Origin: Vibrio sp. CB1-14
GTDB lineage: Bacteria > Pseudomonadota > Gammaproteobacteria > Enterobacterales > Vibrionaceae
Reading direction: 5' to 3'
Assembly (NCBI RefSeq): GCF_040412085.2
Contig: NZ_CP115921.1
Location: 372,001 to 436,000, forward strand
DNA: 64,000 nucleotides
Position 1 is the first letter of the stretch. The number at the start of each line of letters is the position of its first letter. Both the position numbers and the translations under genes were made by a program. Below the pieces are notes generated by a model. The model made no database searches, had not been told where the DNA came from, and worked only from the letters and a program-made list of their open reading frames with translations. This document shows positions 27,751-36,198 of the stretch, in pieces.

Positions 27751-29562
27751 ATGAATACCTCAACTCAACTGAGCCCTCTAAGAAAAACAACCAAACACGA
27801 ACAAGCAGAGGCATTGGCAATAGAGCAAGCCCAGCACTTTGGAATCGATCCAAACAGTGAGTACGGAATGTCGCTGGTCGAGCTTGCAACAACCTTATAC
27901 AAAGCGAACACCAAGACCCATGATCTTTGGGCAATCACCGTCGAAGGCCTATCTGATCTCGATAAAAGCGATCGCATCGCGTGGTTTAATACCAAACGAT
28001 TTTTGTCGTTCCAAATCGCGAAGATCCTCGATAACTTGCAAAACCCGATGCGCGCCACTTATCAATCAATCGCCACCAACAATGGCAACTTCGCATCCAA
28101 AGGGGCATACCCTATTTTTGACAATGTGGCGGCGATCTTCTCTGCAAGCCCAGTTATCACTCGCACTGCGACCTATCTTTTCGCATGTACGGAGTGGATT
28201 GAAGATGCATTTAACGGCAAAGAGCCGTTGCACGATATCTATTCAAGGCTGCTCAACCCAACGTCAATTGCTCTTGCAAATCATATGGTCGACTTAGAAG
28301 CCGGTGGTAGAGCAAACCAATACCTTGCTTGGAACTTCAACTCCGGAATGGCAGCGATTGATGGATTACTTAGTCATTTGCTGGGCTATGAAGATATTGT
28401 TCTGGCATCACGAAACATCTATGGCGGCTCATATCAATTGCTTGAAGATTGGTTCGCTAAGCCGTCGAATCTCAATGTCGCAGTTGAGTGGGTCGATGGT
28501 TATTCTGGTGACGACTTCGCCAAACGCTTAGATGAAGTGACTGAGAAATACGCAGACCGAATAGCAAACGGCAAACGCATCTACGTCTACCTAGAATCGC
28601 CTTGTAACCCCCACGGATACGTGCTGGACGTTGCGGCCATTAGCCATGCCTCACACACTCGCGGCTGGGATGTGATTGTCGACTCAACCGTTGGTACGCC
28701 GATGCTACACCCTGTTCTTAAACGTGACGATGTTATGGAGCGCCCCGACTACGTCATTCACTCGTATACCAAGGAGCTAGCTGGCTCAGGGACAACGACT
28801 GCCGGTGTAGTAATCGGTCGCAACGAAACCATGTTTATCCCTAAAGGTGAGAGTGTTCCATTCACTAAACCCAATGGCGATGAAGTGACTATTGAGTGGA
28901 ATAACTCACTGTTTTGGAACGTTTACTATATTAAGGGCGCGTTCCTCGATGCGGACAAAGCGTTTGAAGTACTAAACGGCATGAAAACCTATGAGATGCG
29001 TGTGGTACAAAAAACCATTAACACGCTAACGCTAGCGAAGATCTTCGATGCCCATCCAGATATCAATGTCTCTTGCCCTGCTCTCCCTGATAGCGATAAC
29101 TACCAACACTGCCAGAAGAATATGTACTTGGGGTTACCGGCAGCGCTATTTACCATCGACATGGAAGGAAATGGAAATCGAGCGCCTATCAATCGAGAGG
29201 TGTTTAAGCAGTTCTTTGACATGCTAGAGCCTGCAATTGGTATGCAAGTCAGCCTTGGGCAAACCAATACCGTTGCTCTATGCCCGGCGCTCACCACGCA
29301 CTCAGAGCTTAGTGATTCAGCGCTATCAGAGGCGGGGATAAAGCCTACCACCATGAGGCTTTCTATTGGCCTAGAAGACCCGCGCATGTTTATCGCCCAC
29401 ATCATAGAGGCGGCAAGCCTATCTATTGATAATAAGCATCCCGAGTTTTCACAAAGTTTTCCAAGTGCTGAGCAGATAGACGACATCTACCTGCAAACCT
29501 ACACGCAGGTTCATGACAAAATCATTCGCAATCAACCCAGCTTCAATACACTAAGGCGATAG
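27751..29562 (+). CDS. Long Cys/Met-metabolism PLP-dependent enzyme
   Basis: A 603-residue fold-type I PLP enzyme related to the cystathionine gamma-synthase/methionine gamma-lyase family. Normal members have about 400 residues; the extra length is an N-terminal extension of roughly 150 residues and internal insertions. LEAGGRANQYLAWNFNSGMA (about 190) resembles the PLP-phosphate region, VYLESPCNPHG (about 285) the pyridine-contact strand, and HSYTKELAGSGTTTAG (about 347) carries the Schiff-base Lys. AGGATGG precedes ATG. It is divergent from an Lrp regulator, suggesting induction by an amino acid, probably sulfur-containing. Exact reaction is not readable. Confidence 0.75.
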   Translation: MNTSTQLSPLRKTTKHEQAEALAIEQAQHFGIDPNSEYGMSLVELATTLYKANTKTHDLWAITVEGLSDLDKSDRIAWFNTKRFLSFQIAKILDNLQNPMRATYQSIATNNGNFASKGAYPIFDNVAAIFSASPVITRTATYLFACTEWIEDAFNGKEPLHDIYSRLLNPTSIALANHMVDLEAGGRANQYLAWNFNSGMAAIDGLLSHLLGYEDIVLASRNIYGGSYQLLEDWFAKPSNLNVAVEWVDGYSGDDFAKRLDEVTEKYADRIANGKRIYVYLESPCNPHGYVLDVAAISHASHTRGWDVIVDSTVGTPMLHPVLKRDDVMERPDYVIHSYTKELAGSGTTTAGVVIGRNETMFIPKGESVPFTKPNGDEVTIEWNNSLFWNVYYIKGAFLDADKAFEVLNGMKTYEMRVVQKTINTLTLAKIFDAHPDINVSCPALPDSDNYQHCQKNMYLGLPAALFTIDMEGNGNRAPINREVFKQFFDMLEPAIGMQVSLGQTNTVALCPALTTHSELSDSALSEAGIKPTTMRLSIGLEDPRMFIAHIIEAASLSIDNKHPEFSQSFPSAEQIDDIYLQTYTQVHDKIIRNQPSFNTLRR

Positions 29563-29584
29563 TTCCGACTGTCAGAGATGAGAT

Positions 29585-29614
29585 AAGCGAGAGCATTGGC
29601 TCTCGCTTTGTTTT
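29585..29614 (+). terminator. Intrinsic terminator after the PLP enzyme gene
   Basis: AAGCGAGAGC (29585-29594) pairs perfectly with 29599-29608 around a 4-base loop, followed by TGTTTTATTG. Confidence 0.8.
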
Positions 29615-29712
29615 ATTGTCAATTATATTATTTAATCAGATAGTTACATTATCGACATAAAAACGTCATACCACTTCTCTAAAGTCGGCGAGTCTACTTT
29701 CAAGGAGGAAAC

Positions 29713-31509
29713 ATGAAACACACACTCGCTCTATCTGCCCTGGCTATTGCTTCTGCCAGTTTACTGGGCTGCGCCTCAAGCACACCAACATCCACAAATC
29801 AGCCATTCTCGGCTGTGACAGAATTTAATATTCAATGTCTAGCTCAAACCGCGCCACAGCCCAGTGAGATGACGGTCAGCGGTCTTACTCTTGTAGGAAC
29901 TTCTGTCGCTGATGCGCCGTTTGCTAGCTCTGCCGCTGAAATCGTCAGTTACGATAGCTGCACTGACAAGCTTTATGTCGTCAATGCTCAAGGCAAAACG
30001 GTTGACGTCATGTCACTTGACGAAGCGAGCGCACCAACTCTGTCCGGACAAATTGATCTTAACTCGGCTGCAGCACTGTCAGGTATTGCCATTGGTGCAG
30101 CAAACAGCGTCTCTGTGCATCAAGGATTGGTCGCAGTCGCCATTGAAAACGCGAATAAACAGAAAGCGGGTCTTATCGCATTGTACCGTTCAGATACTTT
30201 AGAGCTCATTACTACTTACCCAGCAGGCCCACTGCCGGATATGGTGAGCTTTTCCAAAGATGGACGATACATCGCATCGGCCAACGAGGGTGAACCAAAT
30301 TCAGACTACTCCATCGATCCAGAAGGCTCAGTAACGCTTGTCGATTTAAGCAAAGGCCCACTCAATGCCGAGGTGACGCAAATTGACTTTAGAGACTTCA
30401 ATCAAGCTGAGTCTAGACATGCTGAACTGAATGACAAGGTTCGAATCTCACATCCGAAAGCCAGCGTTGCGCAAGATCTGGAACCAGAATACTTAACCTT
30501 TGCAGACAACGGTCAAGTGTATGTCGCACTTCAAGAAAACAATGCGCTGGCTGCCATCGACGTTGAACAAAAACGCGTAGTCGGCATCTACGGACTTGGT
30601 GGCAAATCCTGGGAAACCGCTCAGCTAGATGCATCGAACAAAGACAAGATTGTTGGCAACTTACAAAGCTACCCAATGCTAGAAGGGCTTTATATGCCCG
30701 ACAGCATTACCAGTTACCAAGTAGACGGTAAAACCTACATAGTGACAGCAAACGAAGGCGACGGCCGTGAATATGGGTTTGATACCACTCAGGAGCAGTG
30801 TGACCAACTAGGCTATAAATGGGATGGCGAAGAAGACCAATCAGCAACGGATTACGCGGCCAACCAGGACTTCTGTATCGCTTATGCGGATGAAGTGCGC
30901 GGTAAAAAGCTCAAGGTTGCTGACGACCACCCTCTTGCCGAGGCGCTCAAAGACAACAAACAGCTTGCACGTCTTAAAGTCATCAATCCAAAGAGTCCAC
31001 TGCAGGCTGACGAAAAGGTACAAGCCTTTGGCGCTCGTTCTTTCACGATTTGGAATGACCAAGGAGAAGCTGTTTACGACAGCGGTGATGAGTTCGCAAA
31101 TATTGCACTGATGAGCGACAAAGCCAACTTCAACAGTACTAACGACAACAACACATCAGCCGATGATCGTAGTGATGACAAAGGTGTTGAGCCAGAAGCC
31201 ATTGAAGTCTCCTCTATCAATGGCCGTCATTACGCCTTTATTGGGCTAGAGCGACAAGGCGGTATTATGCTTTATGACGTCACCGTTCCTGAGCAAGCGC
31301 TATTCATCACCTATGTGAACAATCGTGACTTTAATCAACCGGTTTGCACTCAAGTAGACGACGGTGATTGTGCGAACGATACGTACAATCCTAAAGCCGG
31401 AGATCTTGGTCCTGAGTCCATTAAGTATTTTACAAGGCAGGGTCAACACTTCATCGCGGTAGGCAACGAAGTGAGCGGAACGACGTCAGTATTTAGACTA
31501 GATTTTTAG
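29713..31509 (+). CDS. Choice-of-anchor-I family lipoprotein
   Basis: A 598-residue protein with a lipobox (SLLGCASS, Cys 20) and a perfect AAGGAGG site. The mature part is a beta-propeller of the choice-of-anchor-I family: YVVNAQGKTVDVMSL, GLVAVAIEN, LPDMVSFSKDGRYIASANEGEPN and GVEPEAIEVSSINGRHYAFIGLERQGG are family blocks, each read in part here. It is probably anchored to the outer membrane. Such proteins often accompany phosphatases or nucleases but no enzyme residues are known. It stands alone, with terminators before and after. Confidence 0.8.
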   Translation: MKHTLALSALAIASASLLGCASSTPTSTNQPFSAVTEFNIQCLAQTAPQPSEMTVSGLTLVGTSVADAPFASSAAEIVSYDSCTDKLYVVNAQGKTVDVMSLDEASAPTLSGQIDLNSAAALSGIAIGAANSVSVHQGLVAVAIENANKQKAGLIALYRSDTLELITTYPAGPLPDMVSFSKDGRYIASANEGEPNSDYSIDPEGSVTLVDLSKGPLNAEVTQIDFRDFNQAESRHAELNDKVRISHPKASVAQDLEPEYLTFADNGQVYVALQENNALAAIDVEQKRVVGIYGLGGKSWETAQLDASNKDKIVGNLQSYPMLEGLYMPDSITSYQVDGKTYIVTANEGDGREYGFDTTQEQCDQLGYKWDGEEDQSATDYAANQDFCIAYADEVRGKKLKVADDHPLAEALKDNKQLARLKVINPKSPLQADEKVQAFGARSFTIWNDQGEAVYDSGDEFANIALMSDKANFNSTNDNNTSADDRSDDKGVEPEAIEVSSINGRHYAFIGLERQGGIMLYDVTVPEQALFITYVNNRDFNQPVCTQVDDGDCANDTYNPKAGDLGPESIKYFTRQGQHFIAVGNEVSGTTSVFRLDF

Positions 31510-31515
31510 AATTTG

Positions 31516-31554
31516 ACATGACCCCAAAGCTCACTGCTGTCGGGGTCATGTTTT
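31516..31554 (+). terminator. Intrinsic terminator after the lipoprotein gene
   Basis: ACATGACCCC (31516-31525) pairs with GGGGTCATGT (31542-31551), followed by TTTT. It also lies at the end of the convergent minus-strand pair. Confidence 0.75.
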
Positions 31555-32005
31555 ACTTACAGATATCAAAAGTAACTTCAGACAAGTTCGTATTATCTAG
31601 AGCATAGATGCGAGCGAGATTAATAAGAGACTGAGATGCAGGGAAAATAGTTCCAACGCCTGGAGAGTAAAAAGTCTCCCCATCGGAGCACAAACTTAAG
31701 AGTATTGGCGCTTTATCCAGCGTAACATCATCTCCAGCCTCAACGTAGACAGAGTACCTGATGTCTTTCGGGCTTTCTCCATTAATAAGCTCAAGCACCT
31801 CTGCATTGTACTCATACTCATCCCAACCTGATTCACCTGAATCAACACGGACTACGGAAACTCTAGATACAACAGCTGTTAGTGGAGCTTGACGAACTGA
31901 GTTTGCCAATGCTTGCTCCATAACCTCATTCGCACTTGCAACATTAGAACAAAAATAGCACGCGATAAAGACGGCAACTTTTCCCAAAGAAATACCAGTC
32001 ATCAT
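31553..32005 (-). CDS. Small exported protein, candidate immunity protein
   Basis: A 150-residue protein with a signal peptide (KVAVFIACYFCSNVASANE, cleavage after SAN), so periplasmic. The mature part is beta-rich (SRVSVVRVDSGESGWDEY, DIRYSVYVEAGDDV) and ends with a Cys pair that could form a disulfide (LSLCSDG and TFDICK). Its ATG overlaps the stop of the upstream amidase-like gene in an ATGA arrangement, so translation is coupled. That layout is typical of toxin and immunity pairs. No family is recognised; the immunity role is inference from neighbour, leader and size. Confidence 0.6.
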   Translation of the reverse strand: MMTGISLGKVAVFIACYFCSNVASANEVMEQALANSVRQAPLTAVVSRVSVVRVDSGESGWDEYEYNAEVLELINGESPKDIRYSVYVEAGDDVTLDKAPILLSLCSDGETFYSPGVGTIFPASQSLINLARIYALDNTNLSEVTFDICK

Positions 32006-32547
32006 TCCTCCGACGACGCTACGTTGGCTGATTGAGTATATATAGGCAAACTAGATAAGCTTAAGTCAAATTGGCTTGGAACAACAAAAGCTTCCCAAAT
32101 ATTAGCCGGGTACCTCGCAATGCTAACGCTATCGCCTTGATTTTCACCTAGAATAAACAGGTACTTTCCAGTTGAGCTTTGCCCAACGACAAAACCAACA
32201 TGCCCGCCACCTCGACCGCGCTTCTTAATTGCAATAGAGCCCATTACTGGCTTATCGATCGCCTTTCCAAAGCTCATCCACGACAAAGCACGATAAGCAT
32301 GCGCAACAGGCTCATACCCATGCTGTTTCATTACCCATGCTACAAATGAAGCACACCAAGCGTTTTCAGCCCCGGAATCATCCTTCCCCCAAAACCTTGA
32401 CGCTGAGAAGTACCTCATAATCTGCGGGTTGGCTCGTTTTCCATGAATTTCAGTCTGCCCCAACTCACCGGAAGCCGTTAACATCCATGGTGCAGACTTA
32501 AATTTAGCTATGTTAATCAGTTTGATTTCAGAATTATTTCGTGACAT
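32002..32547 (-). CDS. TIGR02594/CHAP-like peptidoglycan amidase without leader
   Basis: A 181-residue cysteine-peptidase-fold protein of the TIGR02594 type. The catalytic Cys sits in NAWCASFVAWV (65), the His in GGGHVGFVVG (116), and the third polar residue in LGENQGDSVS (Asn 136). Also visible is the family's ALSWMSFGKAI segment. Such domains cut amide or peptide bonds in peptidoglycan. There is no signal peptide, so export would need a dedicated system or phage-type lysis. It overlaps by four bases the gene of a signal-peptide-bearing protein, the layout of type VI effectors and their immunity proteins. No vgrG, PAAR or hcp is in the window. Confidence 0.75.
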   Translation of the reverse strand: MSRNNSEIKLINIAKFKSAPWMLTASGELGQTEIHGKRANPQIMRYFSASRFWGKDDSGAENAWCASFVAWVMKQHGYEPVAHAYRALSWMSFGKAIDKPVMGSIAIKKRGRGGGHVGFVVGQSSTGKYLFILGENQGDSVSIARYPANIWEAFVVPSQFDLSLSSLPIYTQSANVASSEE

Positions 32548-32691
32548 CGAAGGTAAACCATTTTAGGAATCATCAATAATTGAAACCCAAAGTACATTTG
32601 CCTCATTGTCTCTTCAAACTGAAATAAAAGTGTTTAGAGCGCACCCAAACATTAGGTACTAATACTTCAACTGACAACTTGTCTATTTTGG

Positions 32692-33243
32692 CTATGATTC
32701 ATTGAATACTGGTATTTTACACACTTCACCCAAGTCCGCTGGGCGCTTCCAAGTGTAGAGGTATTCATCAAGAAACTTGCCGCAAGGGGATTCAGTGCGC
32801 TGTTTAAGGACTTGATTGCCGCCGAGCGACTCATAGAAATGAATGGCATTGGTATTGTCGGCGAGAACCTCGAGAAAAATACCATTGTCCGGGTAGAACT
32901 TTTCCGCCCATTCGACGGCACGAACGATAAGCTGTTTAGCAACACCGCGACGCTGTGCTTGAGGTGTGACATGTAGATTATCGATGATAGTGCCGAAATC
33001 GACATTATGATTGCCAAAAAGACAAATAAACCCCACCAACTCACTATTGTCTTCCGCAACAAGGACATGTTGACTGAAAGGCGGGTTGAGCAACCTTGTC
33101 TGCCAAATCAGTTGTTTATCTTCTAGAACCGAATCATCAAGATACGATTGGCGCATGATTCCTTTATAAGCGTGTTGCCAGCTCGATGCATGTAATTGAG
33201 CCACATTTTGAAAGTCAGCATATTCTGCTACTCTAAATTCCAT
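32692..33243 (-). CDS. GNAT-family N-acetyltransferase
   Basis: A 183-residue acetyltransferase. Motif A, the acetyl-CoA loop, is LHVTPQAQRRGVAKQLI (about 90-106), preceded by the GFICLFGNHNVDFGTI strands and followed by LEVLADNTNAIHFYESLGG, the usual GNAT motif B. The C-terminal extension (YLYTWKRPADLG) is modest. AGGTAC precedes ATG. The acceptor substrate cannot be inferred. It lies between the amidase pair and the second manA on the same strand, without obvious functional link. Confidence 0.85.
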   Translation of the reverse strand: MEFRVAEYADFQNVAQLHASSWQHAYKGIMRQSYLDDSVLEDKQLIWQTRLLNPPFSQHVLVAEDNSELVGFICLFGNHNVDFGTIIDNLHVTPQAQRRGVAKQLIVRAVEWAEKFYPDNGIFLEVLADNTNAIHFYESLGGNQVLKQRTESPCGKFLDEYLYTWKRPADLGEVCKIPVFNES

Positions 33244-33414
33244 TTTACAGTACCTAGTGCTTTAGTTTTTACATTTCATTAAATTACATACTAGTTATCT
33301 GTAACTAAATTGCAATCCATGCTGATTACATTCCGTACAAATTGGACAAAAAGGGAGATCTCTCGCGATCTCCCTAGCAGTTTGTCGATATTGCATCAGT
33401 TTTTGTTCTCAAAC

Positions 33415-34605
33415 CTAACAATAGGCACGAGCAAACTTACCTTGGCAACTGACAGAATAGTGCTTGGTAAAAGCCGGAATGAACATAGAATGCCCGCACT
33501 CCAACACAGCAACCTCACCATTTTCATGCGTTAAATGCACTGGCTCATCGAGCGCAAACAAGATCTCTGGCGTTTCCACCGAGAGCTCACGCTGGTGCTG
33601 ATTCGCATACACGCTAAATTTAAAGTCTTTTACTGGCACCAAATAGTGCTCAGCGCCGTTCTCACGGTGGGGAGTCGATAACAAAGCTTCACGGCGTTTT
33701 GGCTCAAACACTGTACAAGCTGCCAACTCAGCAACATCAATATGCTTTGGCGTCAGGCCAGCGCGAAGGACGTTGTCGGAGTTAGCCATTATTTCAAGAC
33801 CCGTCCCTTTACAATAGGCATGAGGAGTACACGCATCTAGGTACATTGCCTGGCCTGGCTCTAGGGTGAGAACATGCAAGATAAGCGGCGCGAATAAGCC
33901 GATATCACCAGGGGATCGCTCTGCTAACCAAGTAATGAGCTCAAATGTCTCATCACCTTGCTGACTGCTAGCAAAACTTAATAGGGCGTCAATGGCTCGG
34001 CATTTGATTTCCCCTTCCAGCTTCAGCAACCCGACAAAGAACTGCTCAAGTCCCTTAGGGTTCGGCTCAGAGTTGTATTTCGCAACGAGCTCAGACAACT
34101 CCAAAATATCCAATGTATTAAAGTACTTCAGTATCTCTTCATGAGGCCTAAAACCGTTCATCGCTTGATAGCGAGTTAAGGCATAAACCAATTCCGGTTT
34201 GTGATTGGGATCTTTGTAGTTTCGACTGCCCGCGTTCAAAGCCAAGCCATTTTGCTGCTCCAACAAATAGCCTTTCTCAGCTTGTTCTTTACTCGGGTGT
34301 ACTTGAATCGAGAGTGCATTTTCTGCAGCAAGAACCTTGAACAAGTACGGCAACTCACCAAATTGCTGCTGTACAGAAGGGCTGAGAATAGACTCAGGGT
34401 CACCAGCTACCCATTGGTCCAGGCGAACCAAGTGATTATCGATGAAGACGTGAGAACAACCGTTAGGATGCGCACCCATCCACAGCTCGGCTTGCGGTTT
34501 ATGCTCTGGGTTTTCAATGCCAAAGAGCGTCGAAATCGAGGTCTCACTGCCCCATGGGTAATCTTGGATAACATTACTCATAGGTAAAAAATATTGTTGC
34601 GTCAT
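33415..34605 (-). CDS. manA: Mannose-6-phosphate isomerase, class I (second copy)
   Basis: A 396-residue type I phosphomannose isomerase with zinc-binding motifs SIQVHPSK (Gln, His), NHKPELVYAL (Glu) and DACTPHAYCKG (His). ATG 34605 is preferred over TTG 34620 and over ATG 34581, which lacks any ribosome site. It shares the PQAELWMGAHPNG and SNVIQDYPWGS blocks with the operon copy at 25155. This copy is monocistronic and is preceded by a 13-bp inverted repeat and a 28-bp palindrome, so it is under its own control, perhaps for mannose use or cell-surface sugar supply. Confidence 0.9.
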   Translation of the reverse strand: MTQQYFLPMSNVIQDYPWGSETSISTLFGIENPEHKPQAELWMGAHPNGCSHVFIDNHLVRLDQWVAGDPESILSPSVQQQFGELPYLFKVLAAENALSIQVHPSKEQAEKGYLLEQQNGLALNAGSRNYKDPNHKPELVYALTRYQAMNGFRPHEEILKYFNTLDILELSELVAKYNSEPNPKGLEQFFVGLLKLEGEIKCRAIDALLSFASSQQGDETFELITWLAERSPGDIGLFAPLILHVLTLEPGQAMYLDACTPHAYCKGTGLEIMANSDNVLRAGLTPKHIDVAELAACTVFEPKRREALLSTPHRENGAEHYLVPVKDFKFSVYANQHQRELSVETPEILFALDEPVHLTHENGEVAVLECGHSMFIPAFTKHYSVSCQGKFARAYC

Positions 34606-34630
34606 GAAAATTCCAACCAATCATCAAAGG

Positions 34631-34672
34631 GATCTTGATAGCGGACTTGTTCAAAAGAGCGCTATCAAGATC
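34631..34672. repeat. 13-bp inverted repeat upstream of manA copy 2
   Basis: GATCTTGATAGCG (34631-34643) is repeated perfectly in inverted form at 34660-34672 with a 16-base spacer. It begins 25 bases before the manA start on the minus strand, so it lies in the leader or core promoter. It could be an operator or an mRNA hairpin. Confidence 0.6.
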
Positions 34673-34720
34673 CAGGTCTGCTAACAGAGTGTCAGTCACT
34701 CAAAATAAGTTAACAGAACT

Positions 34721-34748
34721 CAATTTAAAACTATATAGTTTTAAATTG
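34721..34748. promoter_or_regulatory. 28-bp perfect palindrome upstream of manA copy 2
   Basis: CAATTTAAAACTAT followed by its exact reverse complement, with no spacer. It lies about 115 bases before the manA start. A TTGAT/ATCAA dyad with 5-base spacer overlaps its right end (34746-34760). Perfect symmetry suggests a dimeric regulator site. Confidence 0.55.
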
Positions 34749-34806
34749 ATAAATGATCAATACTTTCGACAAGATCAAAAATTGACAAAAAGATCAGAAA
34801 AAAAAG

Positions 34807-34845
34807 AAAAGCCCCCTCGGGCTCGAATCGAGGGGGCTTTTTTAT
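34807..34845. terminator. Strong bidirectional terminator after gabT
   Basis: A 13-bp perfect stem (34807-34819 with 34829-34841) rich in GC and flanked on both sides by A and T runs. It ends the puu/gab operon on the minus strand; no plus-strand gene reaches it. Confidence 0.85.
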
Positions 34846-34895
34846 TAAGGGGAGACTTTATCGGAGCGATAAAAATCTGTGGAAAGCTGAGGGGA

Positions 34896-36170
34896 TTACT
34901 TCGCCACATCTAAAATGATAGCTTCTAGCTTATCTAAGCCTTCTGCTAAAACTTCTGACTCTATGGTTAGCGGTGGCAATAAGCGGATCACATTCGCTTT
35001 CACGCCACACGACAGTAAGATAAGACCGTTTTCTTGAGCCTTAGCAATCACCGCTTTGGTGACATCTTGCAATGGCTGCTGTGTTTGAGGGTCGGTAAAC
35101 TCAATCGCCATCATTGCGCCAATAGTTCGGATTTCACCAATGGCTGGAACTTGCTTTTGCAGCGCTGTCATTCGAGCATTAACCACTTCACCGATACCTT
35201 GAGCTTTAGCACACAATTGCTCTTCTTCGATGATCTTGAGGACTTCTAAGCCCGCAATACAACCAAGTGGAGAGCCCGCGTACGTACCACCAAGGCCACC
35301 AGGAAGCGCTGAATCCATGACGTGCGCTTTACCGACTACTGCAGAGATTGGGAAACCGCCCGCAATCCCTTTCGCCATCGTCATCATGTCAGGTTCAATA
35401 CCAATGTGCTCTGTTGCGAACATTTTGCCTGTACGGGCAAAACCAGTTTGGATCTCATCCGCAATCAACAGGATACCGTGCTTGTCACACAGTGCACGCA
35501 CCGCTTCAGCAAAGTCTTTAGGTGCTTGATAGAAACCACCCTCGCCTTGTACAGGCTCAAAAATGATCGCCGCAACACGGCTAGGCTCGATGTCACAAGC
35601 AAACAAATCTTCAAGTGCCTGCAAGCTGTCTTGAGTGCTAATGCCATGGAACGCATTCGGATACGGTGCATGGAAGATCTCGTTCGGAAACGGTCCAAAA
35701 CCCGCTTTGTATGGCGCAACCTTACCGGTTAGACCCATCGTCATGTTGGTACGACCGTGGAAGCCACCTTTAAAGGCGATAACACCGCTACGACCTGTAT
35801 GTGCACGCGCCACTTTCACTGCATTTTCGACCGCTTCTGCACCAGTGGTAAGAAAGATCGCTTTCTTCTCGGTATCACCCGGAGCAAGCTCTGTGAGTTT
35901 TTCAGCCAGCTCCACAAACGATTCGTATGGGGTGACCATCGCACATGTATGAGAGAAGTTTTCAATCTGCGCTTTCACCGCTTCTGTAATGCGTGGGTGG
36001 GAGTGACCGGTATTGGTTACTGCAATACCTGCAGCAAAATCGATGTATTTGTTGCCATCGACATCCCATACATGGGCATTTTCTGCTTTCTCAACATACA
36101 ATGGGTAAAGTGCGCCCATACCTTGAGCGATAACTTTGCTTCTTCTTTCGTGCAGTTGTTGATTTTTCAT
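34896..36170 (-). CDS. gabT: 4-aminobutyrate aminotransferase
   Basis: A 424-residue class III aminotransferase. Features: GIAVTNTGHSHP (about 47), FLTTGAEAVENAVKVAR (about 105), IIFEPVQGEGGF (about 206), LIADEIQTGFARTG (about 237) and the Schiff-base Lys in TMAKGIAGGFP (about 267). Length and motifs match E. coli GabT/PuuE. It turns GABA and 2-oxoglutarate into succinate semialdehyde and glutamate. It lies 28 bases after gabD as the last gene of the puu island, just before a strong terminator. AAAGGA precedes ATG. Confidence 0.92.
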   Translation of the reverse strand: MKNQQLHERRSKVIAQGMGALYPLYVEKAENAHVWDVDGNKYIDFAAGIAVTNTGHSHPRITEAVKAQIENFSHTCAMVTPYESFVELAEKLTELAPGDTEKKAIFLTTGAEAVENAVKVARAHTGRSGVIAFKGGFHGRTNMTMGLTGKVAPYKAGFGPFPNEIFHAPYPNAFHGISTQDSLQALEDLFACDIEPSRVAAIIFEPVQGEGGFYQAPKDFAEAVRALCDKHGILLIADEIQTGFARTGKMFATEHIGIEPDMMTMAKGIAGGFPISAVVGKAHVMDSALPGGLGGTYAGSPLGCIAGLEVLKIIEEEQLCAKAQGIGEVVNARMTALQKQVPAIGEIRTIGAMMAIEFTDPQTQQPLQDVTKAVIAKAQENGLILLSCGVKANVIRLLPPLTIESEVLAEGLDKLEAIILDVAK

Positions 36171-36198
36171 TGTTCAGTCCTTTATTCGTTATCGCTAA

